A stretch of DNA of 64,000 nucleotides. Source: Odiellus spinosus. Its lineage: Eukaryota > Arthropoda > Arachnida > Opiliones > Phalangiidae. The notes under the pieces were generated by a model that saw only the letters and a list, made by a program, of their open reading frames with translations, was not told the DNA's origin and ran no database searches. The stretch is taken from the NCBI GenBank assembly GCA_963920705.1, contig OY987236.1, forward strand, positions 11,704,190 through 11,768,189, in the 5' to 3' direction. Positions within the stretch are counted from its first letter, which is position 1, and every line of letters starts with the position of its first letter. The position numbers and the translations under genes are program-made. Positions 11,901 to 23,743 of the stretch are shown here, one piece after another.

Positions 11901-13552
11901 TAGACGGAATGATCAACATATTCCCTTTACTGTATTCAGATTCATAGCCCAAGGAAGAGCTCCACAACTTAATACTGTATTTTATTGGCTCTCTTGAGTT
12001 TACATTTTGATGACATTGCTGACAGGATAGGAGAAAAAAAATGGGACAGCGGCCAAGCCCACAAACTACCACCGATGGGAATAATTTACAAGATACAGAG
12101 TTTGTTTTTCAGAAAACAGAGCTACATTTTAAACATTTTCTAAACCTTCAAGCATTATTTTGCGCTAAAATAAATATTTTCGATCATAATCTATTTATAA
12201 TATTGTAACATTAAGAAGCGTATTGAGCTTAAGCCTGTAGTATCCCTAAAAATCTAAAAGCCGTTAAGAACCTGGATAAACCTAAAACGCACAACTAAGA
12301 CACTCCTCATCTTTCCTACCCACCTCTAATAGAAGGTGTCAAGGGACTATAACGCACCTTCACTAAAGCCTGTTGATCATTCCATCTATATTTATACAAG
12401 AATTCCTGATAATACGTACGGCGTAAATATTTCCCAACGTAAAGTGACAAATTGCGTTATCAGGCGAGATATCGATCGCCGCGTGAACAACGACAGCCGC
12501 CTCTTCGCAGAAATTAGCTCGGTGTAGAATATTTCCGAGACTGACGAGAGAAACGTCTTTATACTCTCGAGGAGAAAAATGTAGCGCCCGACGTAAACAT
12601 TCTATAGCGTTGTCAGCGTCACCTTCCATTCGCCAATAATAAGCGGCCAGATTATATAAAACCCACGAGGTTTTGTTTTCTTTAAGAGATTCGTAAACTA
12701 AGTGGCCAAAGAGTTCAATCTTCTCAATCTGAGTTACTGCGTTACTAAGACCTTCTTCGGCGGAAATATTAAGATTCCGCCTTTCTCTAATACCCTAAAA
12801 TATTTAAATTATAAGATTTTTCTTCCAACAATTCCTTTCAGCAAACTTCGTACCAATAAATGCTCAAATGCGTGCATGCTAAATTCCAAATCGTATATTT
12901 TAGTGCAATAGGGTTTATGATATTCCTGAACATCTTCGGCTTTGGTGTCCGATGATATAAAAGCATTTGCGCTGCGTAAATTATATTTAAAATTAAAAGA
13001 CACGTACACAAAGATGATATTCAATTATTACTTAAGCCCTTTAACATCCAACGGTACAACGGTGCTTAAATAGAGATCAAATTCTGTTAAAGGTTTCCCA
13101 GCAGCCATACAGTCGGCGTCAGTCACGTAAAGTTTCTCTTCTAGATTTGTTTCTTTGTCTTCGTTGCGATCAATTTCTTCCTTACGCGCTATCAACTGAT
13201 CTTTCAGCTCGTCGACTAGCAACGCGCGTTGCTCTTGCTGAATGAGAGCCACCAGATCGTAAGGGTGACGCAACGAAAACACCGAATCCATCTGAAAAAC
13301 GGGGTTATTAACATTCTGTTTTGATATAAAAGTAACGCAATTACACAGCCCAAATCAATAAAGTGGGTTGATAATTGAGCCTTGGTCAAAACTGAAAATG
13401 AGATATAAAAGCTTGAAATACTTTACCTGAGCTTGAACTTTGCCATCTTCGGTTACGATCCAATGAGTGGAACAATGAATAACTTCGGCGGAAACAATTA
13501 AACTTAAAATAATCCAAGGAATACGAAACGCAAATGGACCAAAATTCGTCAT
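8835..13552 (-). CDS. TTC17: TTC17-like tetratricopeptide repeat protein, 5' part (seven exons)
   Basis: A spliced minus-strand gene whose exons join in phase to give about 448 residues that follow vertebrate TTC17 from its N-terminus. Exons: 13427-13552, 13032-13291, 12854-12971, 12420-12794, 11680-11816, 11391-11557 and 8835-8995 (last boundary uncertain). Residues 1-27 form a hydrophobic signal peptide, followed by the family motif HWIVTEDGKVQ. Residues ~212-314 carry three TPR-like repeats (SWVLYNLAAYYWR, LVSLGNILHRA, HFTLGNIYA). Residues ~340-390 are a Gln/Glu-rich coiled coil beginning SLQRTLAEL. Family knowledge: TTC17 is linked to actin assembly and ciliogenesis, and its signal peptide implies entry into the secretory pathway. 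The start ATG at 13552 was chosen because it places the signal peptide at the N-terminus; an in-frame ATG upstream (13666) would bury it. The second TPR block and the C-terminus are missing from what I can see. Confidence 0.88.
9599..9682. repeat. Perfect 42-bp tandem duplication
   Basis: Two adjacent identical 42-base copies (9599-9640 and 9641-9682), each beginning TCACGAATTC and ending AACAAGCTGG. It lies in the large TTC17-like intron. Confidence 0.9.
10640..10950. repeat. Minisatellite 2 (29-bp unit)
   Basis: About eleven 29-base units. The first half contains AACCTTTTAAAGTCAAGG; the second half contains TTTCAAATTCCGACCTTTT and AAAGCC. The second variant shares a core with minisatellite 1 (TTTCAAATTCC...CGACCTTTT). 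It sits inside intron 6 of the TTC17-like gene. Confidence 0.93.
11391..11557 (-). CDS. TTC17: TTC17-like exon 6 (coiled coil)
   Basis: The acceptor is AATTTAG. Encodes SLQRTLAELHEYQQQQEYC and a Gln-rich coiled coil, matching the SLQRTL coiled-coil start in vertebrate TTC17. Ends GAT GGA AAA G with donor GTACTT, phase 1. Confidence 0.85.
11680..11816 (-). CDS. TTC17: TTC17-like exon 5 (third TPR)
   Basis: The acceptor is ATATATCAG. Encodes VLSDYNKSVVCFENTLKL, continuing the third TPR begun at the end of exon 4, then an Arg/Lys-rich helix ending KLEKALEAHH. The donor is GTACGA, phase 2. Confidence 0.87.
12420..12794 (-). CDS. TTC17: TTC17-like exon 4 (TPR block)
   Basis: Encodes residues 169-293. 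It begins GIRERRNLN directly after AFEHLL, giving an uninterrupted match across the splice. It carries the TPR helices TSWVLYNLAAYYWRMEG, AIECLRRALHFSP, VSLVSLGNILHRA, AAVVVHAAIDISP and CHFTLGNIYA. The acceptor is ATATTTTAG and the donor GTACGT; both junctions are phase 0. Confidence 0.9.
12854..12971 (-). CDS. TTC17: TTC17-like exon 3
   Basis: The acceptor is TTTACGCAG. One base completes the split codon, then 39 codons ending CTKIYDLEFSMHAFEHLL, which corresponds to the CTK-IHAFQHL segment of TTC17. The donor is GTACGA, phase 0. The following intron is only about 59 bases. Confidence 0.87.
13032..13291 (-). CDS. TTC17: TTC17-like exon 2
   Basis: Follows the acceptor TTTTTCAG. Encodes residues 43-128, including LRHPYDLVALIQQEQ and YVTDADCMAAGKPL, the conserved N-terminal region of TTC17. 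The donor is GTAATA and the exon ends in phase 2 (AA of a split codon). The apparent stop in the unspliced frame lies inside the intron. Confidence 0.87.
13427..13552 (-). CDS. TTC17: TTC17-like exon 1 (signal peptide)
   Basis: Encodes residues 1-42: a short N-terminal stretch, the hydrophobic core IPWIILSLIVSA, then THWIVTEDGKVQAQ, which matches the start of mature TTC17. The exon ends in CAG followed by the donor GTAAAG (plus-strand 13425-13426 is AC), leaving phase 0. Confidence 0.85.
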
Positions 13553-16500
13553 GGCCAATAGGCCATAGACCCAATTCCTAAGTTTCAAGTTCGATTCAGT
13601 TCCGAATATTCTACAGTTCGGGTCATCAATGTGAGAAATAAGAAATATTCTACAGTCCAATATCATGGAAAGAATTCTTACTATATTGACACATTCTGAT
13701 CGGCCACTTTATAAATGAATAATAGTTTAAATCTTAAAAAGTTAAATTCAAAAAAAAATAATTAAATATTTTGATAAACGACATCATATATTTCTGACGA
13801 CATAAATATATCTGTTTAAGAAAGTTTTAAAGATGGTCGAGAGACGGCAGTCATTTTCAAATATCACAGCGCGCTTTTCAAAGAAGTGTATCCGAAACAA
13901 AATCGATATCTAGGCCTACTTAATACTGATGAGAAGGCTTATAAGTTATAATCAATAAAATCCCACTCGGAAATTCTTTTTTGATGGTAATTAGTAACTT
14001 GTAATATTAACTTTATAATTTATGGCCTCTGACTTCGCAAAAAAAAAAATGTGATAGAATCTATATACAAACAATTTTTATGTGTGGAAAAAACTACTTA
14101 AATAATATGTTTGGCTAAGGAAGGACGTGAATCTGAAAGAGGGAAAGTTAATCACCAGTCTAGAGTTCCCCTGTTTATTAAATTCCTTAAGAAAAACTAT
14201 AAAGTATGGGGGAAGGAGAAAAAAAAAAAAAAATCCTTAGAACTTCGGAACTAATTACGGAGCCGCACCCTTGGATATTAATTGATTTTGGGACGTTTCG
14301 TATTTTGTAGCCCATGAATTTTAAATGAAAAAAAAAAGAAGAAAAATACCGGGCCCACAAAAAATTTGATAAAATTCTCATTAGCGGAGATAAAAGAATA
14401 TTTTAATTATTTATAAAACTAATGAATAATATTCCGCCTTTAATTTAAAACTTGGGAAAACTTCAACCCTCATAGAGCTGAATGTGAATTCTTGTTCCAT
14501 GACAAAATATTAAAACTAATTAGTGGGAAGTGTTAATTGAAAACGATTTGATCTAAATTAAGATTAAAATAAATAGAAAATTACTATAATGGTATCACCG
14601 ATATGATAGAGCTTTTATTTCCTAGCTGTAGATGGCTGCATTTATGTGAATTCTAAAGATATCATTCGTATTTCACGGGGTATTGAAGTATTTATTAGCT
14701 CTTGATTTTTTGAAGTTAGTTTACGAAACATTCTCTAAAAGATGGAACTATTCTTTTCTGAGAGCTACTACTAACGCGGCACAGGGGTCAAGCAAGTCTA
14801 CGAGTGTTGCGTTTGAAATACATTAAATTTGTTATTTCGTTAACTTCCCTCAACTCTAGAAGTGTTCTTGATATTTTTAAGGGGAAGCATCATGATTTCT
14901 TTTCCATTATTCTTATTTTAAACATGGTTTCCTTTGCTTCCAGCTTTACTAAGAAACTTCAGAGAATTATAAAGCTTGATTCACACAGAGCCAAGTTGAA
15001 AAATAATTACGTAAAATATAGGCGTCTATCATAATTCAGGATTGTTACAAGTTCTTAAAACTAAATCTATTGTTATCGCTTCGCGTTCGCTCTTGAACTA
15101 GCCTCGTGTGAATTAATCTTCTTAAAAATAACACAAAGATGGTTAAATAATCCTTTTAAAACTGATCTTTTAGTTGATTTATTAGATTTGATTATATATA
15201 TTGTTAATTAATTTCACCTTGATTTGACCAGATTTGGCAACAGTCCCTTTAGACTCCTTACAAAAAAAAAGTTAGCAAAACTTAACGGTTAACCAATCTT
15301 TGTACAAATTGTCAGATGGAAAACCACCTATTTCAAGAGGTTATCAAAGATAGATAATAAATAAACACAAATAAACTTCAGACAACGATAACGACACTTA
15401 TTGGTAATACATACTCCCGCACGGACCCCAAAAAAAGGCTTAGCTCGATAAAAATCAATAATGGGGGATCATAGGAAAGTATCTAAAAACGCAATTAAGC
15501 CTAACGAGCGTTTTTTACCTTCTCTCTTTCGTTGGAAAAGATGAAATAAAAAAGAGGGCCAATATTTCTTTCATTAAGAGCGTAGCTAGTAATGGAGGTA
15601 AAATAGAGATGATAATAAAAAAGGTTGAATTTTTCGGAGGGAGGCGTGGTTAAACGGAACAGCTGCTGACGGCGTAATTAAGCCCCGATTGAAAAAAATT
15701 GTCCCTCCCACTGATTAGGCTTAGCTATTGGAAAGGATGGTGGTAGCTCGCTGGATGGCTGCTTTTTTATACATGGCAGTAATAGATGCTACTAAAAATC
15801 CAATAGCTCAATAATGAAATATGTAAATTTCTTTTTCGGGCTTCTCATATCTCGCTCGCTAAAGGATTTTTTCCCGCTTTTTTTTTTTTCTTTCTTCCGC
15901 CTCGATTCTTTCTCGGGGGCGCTTGCTTGGCGTTTCTTTTTCTTATACCGCGTTATTACTCGAAGACTAATAATGGATACTCAATCACTTTCAGGACCGC
16001 GTTAGATCCGAAAATAAAATTTATTGGTGGGCCTGCCACTAACTCTTTATAGCGTTTTTGGGGCGATGATATTATTTCATATTTTGGAACATTAAAGGAC
16101 GGTTAAAAGAGAGATAAATAAAATTGATTATTATTATTATTATAGACTTAAACACATACGGTCCTTCAAAGGGAGGGTTAGGACCCAAATTAGTGGGAAT
16201 GATTACCAAATAACTCCTAAAAGCTACCACCATGGTGAGTAAAGTGGTGCTTAAACCAGGGTGTATAGCAGACGATTTTTGAGTTATAGTGTATCCCCCG
16301 CGTCTTGACTTTAGTAAATATGTTTTCAGATCTGACTAACAGCTTAAAAAACTCAGATTATTTAATTGTATATCACACATAGAAAGTATATCTGTTACAC
16401 AAAGTATCTTTAGATAAGCCAAATTTACTGTCCTTAAATTATAATCCTGTTCAAGATTAGTTGTCCGAACATTACCCCTATGAGATTTAAGCGTTGTATA

Positions 16501-17933
16501 ACAATCCGCCTCAGATTTGACAATTGGGCTCACTAGTTCCCCATGAACAGGAGTAACGGATAATAGTAAAACGATTTGAAAATGATTTGAATTTACTTGC
16601 GTAAAGCCTAGTTCCGACGAAGCGAATTGAGGTGTGAACGCTGAGCAAGTTACAGGAATTTTGAATAGTTTTGGAACCTCTGGTAGTTATTGCAGAGAAC
16701 GTCCACGAAGAATTGGTAAACCCTTTAAAGGAAATATGATTTTTTTATCGAAATATAGGAAAATTTAGGAGAAATTTAAGTAAAATTAAAATAGGAGCCA
16801 TGTTTATTGTTGCTAATATTCGATATATAATCGTCTGTTTTGTACGCGTTACGCAAAGCGAATTTTAGAATTTAGCAAAGTCTTCAAAATGCCATAGAAA
16901 CTAGTCTCGTCACCGGTTCATGGGTGGAAGTAACAATTAGAATTAAATGACTAAATTCTATGACATTTTACAGACTAACTTAATCTTAAAGGGTTAAAAA
17001 TGTAACCTTCGTTGACAAATTACTATATTACCACGACTCTAGAGTTGAAAAATATAGAAGATTATAGAAATTATTAAAATATAGTAAAAAATAGGAAATA
17101 AATGAAATGGTTCTCAGTTCTCGTGTGTACAAGTCTTTAAATAGGACGTAGATTTTGCAATCTCATTAGGTACGCTTATCTCCCGTTTATGCTAAGCGAT
17201 CGAGCTTTAGGCCTAAAAAAAGATTAAGCCATTAAGCCTTAAACGTCTCATTCATGATAGTTTTTTTTTTTGGGATATATACTTTCTTTATTGAATCTAT
17301 TCAAAAATTTCGTATGAAGCAACCATATATATATTTTTCTCCCTTATTTCCAAGAGTTCTTTGTCGGCATTTCGGCGGCGAAAGCGTGAAATTGGCGAGA
17401 CCAAATTCAAACCGACAGATTTCTTTTTTTTATATATATATTATTATTATTATAAAAAAAGAGAGCAGAGAGAGCAAGATGGAAAATTGTGGGGTTAAAA
17501 GCTGACTCCCTGTTTTGAAAAGGCGAGGGGCGTGACAGCCGCCTTATTAGCCTGTCATTTGGCGATAACTTTATGGCGTCAACGACTTAACGCCTTAAAA
17601 CCCTCTTTGAAACGGTGAAACCCCCTATCTTTTTTTATTCATTCACCCCGGCTTTAAAAAATAATAATAAATTCACTAAAAACGTCGATTTCAAAATTTG
17701 ATACTTATTGAGAGACTTTCAATCTTCCCCAGATAATTTTAAAAGTTCTTAAAGACGAAAATAAAAAATGAAATTGATTCGAAGATTTGTTGATTAAGTT
17801 TTAAGTTTTTAAATACTTTTAAAAACCCATATTCAAAATTTTACTACTCCGTTTTGAAGCCAGTTTAAGAAACTTCAAAATTTCAATTTAATTAAGGTAA
17901 ATTTAAAATTTAGGGTTTTAGGGATTATAGGGT
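13553..17933. other. Intergenic DNA upstream of the TTC17-like gene
   Basis: The 5' flank and promoter of the TTC17-like gene should lie just above 13553, but no clear TATA or initiator decides a start. Farther along it is AT-rich DNA with simple repeats (ATT runs near 16128, AT/ATT runs near 17420-17455). The decamer AGGCTTAGCT occurs at 15436 and 15717. No other gene was recognised. Confidence 0.45.
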
Positions 17934-18920
17934 TTAGATTAAAAGCAAAAGTCTTATGGATTAGATTAAAAGCAAAAGTCTTATGGATTAGATTAAAAGC
18001 AAAAGTCTTATGGATTAGATTAAAAGCAAAAGTCTTATGGATTAGATTAAAAGCAAAAGTCTTATGGATTAGATTAAAAGCAAAAGTCTTATGGATTAGA
18101 TTAAAAGCAAAAGTCTTATGGATTAGATTAAAAGCAAAAATCTTTCGATTAGATTAAAAGCAAAATTCTTTCGATTAGATTAAAAGCAAAATTCTTTCGA
18201 TTAGATTAAAAGCAAAATTCTTTCGATTAGATTAAAAGCAAAATTCTTTGGATTATTAGATTAAAAGCAAAATTCTTTGGATTAGATTAAAAGCAAAATT
18301 CTTTGGATTAGATTAAAAGCAAAATTCTTTGGATTAGATTAAAAGCAAAATTCTTTGGATTAGATTAAAAGCAAAATTCTTTGGATTAGATTAAAAGCAA
18401 AATTCTTTGGATTAGATTAAAAGCAAAATTCTTTGGATTAGATTAAAAGCAAAATTCTTTGGATTAGATTAAAAGCAAAATTCTTTGGATTAGATTAAAA
18501 GCAAAATTCTTTGGATTAGATTAAAAGCAAAATTCTTTGGATTAGATTAAAAGCAAAATTCTTTGGATTAGATTAAAAGCAAAATTCTTTGGATTAGATT
18601 AAAAGCAAAATTCTTTGGATTAGATTAAAAGCAAAATTCTTTGGATTAGATTAAAAGCAAAATTCTTTGGATTAGATTAAAAGCAAAATTCTTTGGATTA
18701 GATTAAAAGCAAAATTCTTTGGATTAGATTAAAAGCAAAATTCTTTGGATTAGATTAAAAGCAAAATTCTTTGGATTAGATTAAAAGCAAAATTCTTTGG
18801 ATTAGATTAAAAGCAAAATTCTTTGGATTAGATTAAAAGCAAAATTCTTTGGATTAGATTAAAAGCAAAATTCTTTGGATTAGATTAAAAGCAAAATTCT
18901 TTGGATTAGATTAAAATCTA
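17934..18920. repeat. Minisatellite 3 (26-27-bp unit)
   Basis: About 37 tandem units built around GATTAGATTAAAAGCAAAA. Three successive variants form blocks: 27-base units ending GTCTTATG, 26-base units ending TTCTTTC, then a long homogeneous block of 26-base units ending TTCTTTG. The block structure indicates local homogenisation. The unit length keeps no frame open. Confidence 0.96.
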
Positions 18921-19610
18921 AAGACTTAGGGATTAGACTATGGCAAAAGTTTATATTATATTTAATTTATTTTCAACGCGAATTAAACCCGAAGTAACAA
19001 TTAATAGAGGAGTTTGAATGCGTGAGATGAGTTAAATCACGGGTGGTTGAATGCCAGCCGGCCACTGTTCGTTTAAGCGTGTGAAACTGCGGGCGCGATA
19101 CATTTAAATCTATTGGTCACGCTAAGGATTTTTTTTTTACGTTTCACTCGGGGATGTTAACTAAATAGCGGAATAACCAAGATGAGCCCCTCTTTTTTTA
19201 TCCAGATTCAACCGACGTTTTATTATGACTTTATGCACGTGCACTGTTTACTTTACATATTTGACAGTTAGTCACAGTGACGAAATTTCAAATATTTCAA
19301 ATCTTGAAAATAATTTCTTACAGTATAGAATCTGGTCTAATTCTGCATGACTGGTCAATCGAAAAGCTTAAAATTCTATCAGATCTGGTAGGCCTAAATA
19401 CACTATAATAAATATTAGAGAATAATTTCTATCTTCTCATGAGTTAAGGCTAAAATTCAGCACAAAGCAAAAACGAAAAAATTATTCCGAAATAATTATA
19501 GATGAGAAATTCATCTTAACTTCAATCTGTTTATTTCCGTTTGCGACATAACTCTTTCTGCGCTAATAGAAGCTAGAACTATTAACAAAGGACACCTATC
19601 TTAATAGACA
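18921..19610. other. AT-rich spacer
   Basis: No gene or repeat family is recognised. One TAGGCCTA octamer is present at 19389. Confidence 0.4.
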
Positions 19611-19770
19611 TGCTTTCAAAAGCGTCCTCTAACGGCAAACAGTGTGGATAAAAGATGGAACTAGCAAAACCACGTGCTCGTCTGTCCATTCTTTATCCAT
19701 AGCAGCCACACGTCTTGGTTTAGTTACAACTTTTGACATTGTTTGTCGTTAGAGGACGCTTATGAAAGCT
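19611..19770. mobile_element. Foldback element, 160 bp
   Basis: Inverted ends of about 33 bases: TTTCAAAAGCGTCCTCTAAC on the left, and GTTAGAGGACGCTTATGAAA on the right. A second inner inverted pair (GATAAAAGATGGA and TCCATTCTTTATC) makes nearly the whole element one hairpin. No open frame. Confidence 0.75.
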
Positions 19771-20240
19771 AGGTTTTGTTATTAAGAGCGGCGTCCATTT
19801 ATTTATCATATGACATTGGGTTGTAAAGGAAAGGTTTTCTTACATGGGTGCATATTTGTGGAAATAATATGGATTAAAAAATTCATTTACCACGAAAATT
19901 TCGCCAAAAGGCCAAAAACTCACGTTCAATCGCTTATAATATAGTTATAATATAAACTCATTACCCTCCAACACGGGGTCTATTTGGTTTAATATTTTAT
20001 ATGATGATGTAAAAACCGGAATGCCACGATCTTTAATAAAAAATATAAAAACTAAATTCAAATATCGTGGTTAAGACCACCATTTGTGTTGCACCTTGAG
20101 TTTCCTAAAGTTGCTCCCAAAATAAATGAAGCACAAATTAATTTAGATGTGTTTAGTTGCAATTATCAGACTACGAATTAGTTAACAATCCTTAACTAAT
20201 CAATTAAAGGGACAATCGATTTTTATCGATTTCTTATCGA

Positions 20241-20499
20241 TTAAATAGGCCTAGTCCAACAGTTAAAAAAATTGACAAACAAATATTAAATTAGAAATAA
20301 ATTTCAAACTTACCCGGAAAACAGGCTTAGCTGGATTCATGGAGATCCTAAACTCCCCATATATGGTCTACGACCAATGACATTGGTCGATAGTCCTTAA
20401 GAATCCAGCTAAGCCTATTTTGATGGTAAGTTTTAATTTTATTTCTAGTTTAATATTTGTTTGTAATTTTTTTTTACCATTGGATTAGGCCTATTTAAA
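20241..20499. mobile_element. Large hairpin (foldback element), about 260 bp
   Basis: Both arms run for more than 100 bases. The outer ends are TTAAATAGGCCTA and TAGGCCTATTTAA. The inner arms hold ACAGGCTTAGCTGGATTC and GAATCCAGCTAAGCCT around a short centre with its own CCAATGACATTGG palindrome. Such long paired arms are typical of foldback transposons; an RNA hairpin role is possible but unsupported. Confidence 0.75.
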
Positions 20500-21825
20500 A
20501 AACGTTAATCTAAAATAATAAACACATATAGATTTAGATTTAAGGTTACCTTTAGGGTACCACTCCTTTTAAAATTCATACCAGACGAGTGACTAGCGCT
20601 CCAAGTATATTTAGACTTTTAATATTGGAACGCTTCGAATAAGAAAGGGTAAATTGGGATCCCTATACAGTTTCACGTCCCTCTATGATAAAAAATTCCT
20701 GATTACATAAGTTACCCCTTTCAAAATCAAAATCGTGTGCAGCTAAAACCCAACCTCACACTTTAACCGCGCAAATGAAGACATCATCTTCGAAAGTTTG
20801 GATAATCACGACGAGCATAAAACGAGCCGGGCTCAATTTCGAGCTTGACCTTTGACCTGTACAAAAATCCTCTCTGATACCACTCTATGCCTCTGATCGT
20901 ACGAAAAAGAGAGTCGTGCCTAACATGCGCCTATTTTTACGCCGTTGGATAAAAAAATGGTTTTAAAGCGTTGCTAATAAGATTGCCCGAGGGGGAAATT
21001 TGACTAAAAAAAAAAAAGAAGTTAAAGTTATTTTTTCGATACGAGGTTTTAAATGACCGAATTATAAAAAAAGAGAAGCTTGGAAAATCAGATTGGCTGA
21101 CTTCCCATGACCAAAGGCCCCGCGCGCAGACGCCAACCCACAACCCTCAGTTAAGGGGGAGGCCGAACACCGAGGGTGAGCTAAGCCTAACTTAGGACTA
21201 ACGCGGCGAAAATTTAATAATACCTTTAGAGAAACGCTTTAGGCATGATATGGGGGTTTAACATCTCTATTTGAAATGGGAAATAGCCAACTATTTGTAC
21301 GTATTAATGTCAACACTATGTAATAAATTCTATTCAATTGGAAACATTTTTTTCCTCGCGAGATGGGAGGAGTTCTAGGTTTTAAAATGATAGATGTGGT
21401 TTCGCTCTAAACCTTGGCTTACGATTGATTCTTTGAAATATATATTTATGTAAAGGGAGGATAAAATACCGAAAGCGAATTTCAAACGAAAGAAAAGTCT
21501 GAAAGATCAACTTACATAATATGCCTGGAGTTTGTATACTACAGGTAATGCACTCTTGAATAAACATTTAACATATATGGAAGTCAATAATTAGAGTACC
21601 AATAGGCCTAAATTATATCAAGAAATCACGATAAAACGTTCCCGAGATTGTGTCGAAACTATTGAAGAAACTTTGAAGTAACCAAAATCGATTACTTTCA
21701 ACGATTACTACTTTGCATATTTGAATGTGGGAAAAATCTGCGCACCAGGCTTTTCTTCCACCCTAAGGTACCAACGGCACGTTTTCACAGCGGTCGCTAT
21801 TACTAAAATGGAACTATTTAAGGCC
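20500..21825. other. Intergenic DNA
   Basis: No gene recognised. There is a modestly GC-richer patch at 21090-21200. The short minus-strand frames here are AT-rich and unlike any known protein. Confidence 0.4.
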
Positions 21826-21970
21826 TAGGATTACTTCTGCTTGCCATCCTGGAAACAAACTCGCCCTCTATGCTATCTCTTGCCTTGCTACCCAATAGGA
21901 AGCTCAGAAGGTGAGCCCATTTCCAGTGAAACAGTCAAGTGACAGGCAGAAGAAATCCTAGGCCTTTAAG
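21826..21970. mobile_element. Foldback family C, copy 1
   Basis: Inverted ends AAGGCCTAGGATT-CTTCTGC and GCAGAAGAAATCCTAGGCCTT. The interior shows CACCTTCT/AGAAGGTGAG complementarity. The same ends and interior words (TTTCTTCTGCC, CTCACCTTCTAG) recur at 32081-32256, so this is a small dispersed family. Confidence 0.7.
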
Positions 21971-22990
21971 AATCGTTTTCAATCAAGATTCTTTGCCCAG
22001 AATCGTCCAATCAAAAAGGTGAAGCTTAAAATCAATCTTTTCATAAGGTTTCGAGTGACAGTCTCCATAGCGTTATCGATTTTAATTATCTAATAACTTA
22101 TAAATAATTAAACTGTTTTGGTCTCACTTTAAACGAGATTTTATACTCCACCCCTACTGAACCCCATGATCCTATAGAGTAAGCCGATATAGGAGCCGTA
22201 TCACGATTAAACGTGATAATATCACGCTTGAAACGATAAAAAAAGAAAAATTAACTTCTATACATCATAAAAGAATGTAGATTTAAATTCTACGCTTTAG
22301 TGTTAAATCGTAATTAATGGCGTGATTAGAACCGCGCATGATGTCAGCTTCGTGTTGCAACATTAATTTTTATCGCGCGCTTAAAAATTTATACAGAGGG
22401 TTGTTTTGAAAATATTTTAAAAAAATATTTTTTCACACCTTTAAACAAAAATAAAAAAAAATTAAAACCGCCAAAAATTTCATACGAGGGAGGTTATAAT
22501 CGTTAATTTTATAGTTAACAAACAAGTTGTTCCGGATTATGGATCCTAAAATTATAAAATTAGTCCAAGAACTACCACCCCTTATGAATTCAATGTTTAT
22601 ATTTAACTGCTTTGTACATGAACGGCTCTAGTACATTTTTTCAGTCCTTGAAATGCAGAGAAAAAGGGGCTAAATCTAAGAAGAACAAAACATGGTTAGT
22701 TTTCTTACTGAACAAAAACATTTCCTTAATTTGGAAGCGATATCTACGATAATAAAGCCTAAAAGAGTTCATATTAAATTGAAGCTATCGCCATTTTTTT
22801 CTTGGGTCTATAATAATTTTGATTTTACACCTCTGGATTGTCAACTTCAAAATTAAATTAACAAAAATATATAGATTTAATTCTGAAACCTAATCAACGA
22901 TAAGTTTCAAATTAAAGATGGGAATTTCTAGCTTCAGTACTTAAACGAAAAATACCCCGTGAGAGAACGAGAGAGAATCGACTATATGCT
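21971..22990. other. AT-rich intergenic DNA
   Basis: Nothing recognisable apart from a short TATCACG/CGTGATA hairpin near 22199-22218. Confidence 0.4.
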
Positions 22991-23033
22991 TTATAATAGC
23001 CACGCGACCATAGTGATGACATATTATAGGGAG

Positions 23034-23151
23034 AAACTGATACGTCAGAGGTTTATCTCTCATCTCAGTGTCATCCCCCTTAGTGGGGGAGTTACAGTAT
23101 TCGCCCTTACAAGCATTCCCCCAGTAAGTGGTTCCATGACGTCAGGCTTTC
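23034..23151 (+). repeat. Dispersed repeat D, copy 1
   Basis: The reverse complement recurs at 39902-40012. Shared words include ACGTCAGAGGTTT, GTCATCCCCCTTAGTG, CCCCCAGTAAG and TTCCATGACGTCAGGCTTT. A fragment of repeat A (22991-23027) abuts it on the left, so this is a composite. The 97-residue open frame across it is not supported by the other copy. Confidence 0.7.
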
Positions 23152-23743
23152 CCCCTGCTGTCTCCCTATATCGTGAAAGTTTTGTTTTAAAAAATTTCAA
23201 AGACGCCGATTATAAAAAAAAATTACCGTCGAACTGTCACGGTATTTTTTAAGTATATTTTGAATATTTTTTTATCTATTTTTCTGAAAATCATACTCAA
23301 ATAGCATTTGTTACTCGTGAAAAATTCACAAATTACATAACATCTTCACAAATTAAACTTCAAACAGACAGACATATAGTTAAAAGTTAATATTGAAGGC
23401 TTACGCAATTAAAGGTCGGTAAAACCCCCTAGATCCGGTATATTATTATTATAAAAACGATTCATTTAAAAATATGGGAGGGGGTAGTTTTTGCCCGTTT
23501 CATTGTTTTTATTCACTTTTTTATGCTCGCGAAAAAAACGCCCTGAACCTCCGCAATAAAAAATATATAACCTTTACAAGTTCGCCGATTTATATTTTGA
23601 TTAATTTTTCTCCTTAAAATTCAGCATTATAAGGTGTAATATAAAGTGTAAAAATTACTTGATTAAGAAGTTTTTACTCCCCGCCTCAAAATTAAGAACC
23701 TTAACCGTGGTACCGAAAGAATTTAGGGTTTTCTGGTTTAACT
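23152..23743. other. AT-rich spacer
   Basis: No gene or repeat family recognised. Confidence 0.4.

Noticed and set aside
13553-13666. Upstream in-frame ATG for the TTC17-like protein
   Set aside because: It would place 38 residues before the signal peptide, contrary to the family.
17934-18920. CRISPR-like array
   Set aside because: The repeats are directly adjacent with no unique spacers, and the DNA is eukaryotic; these are minisatellites.
22959-23252. 97-residue plus-strand frame
   Set aside because: Crosses repeat A fragment and repeat D; no support from the other copies.
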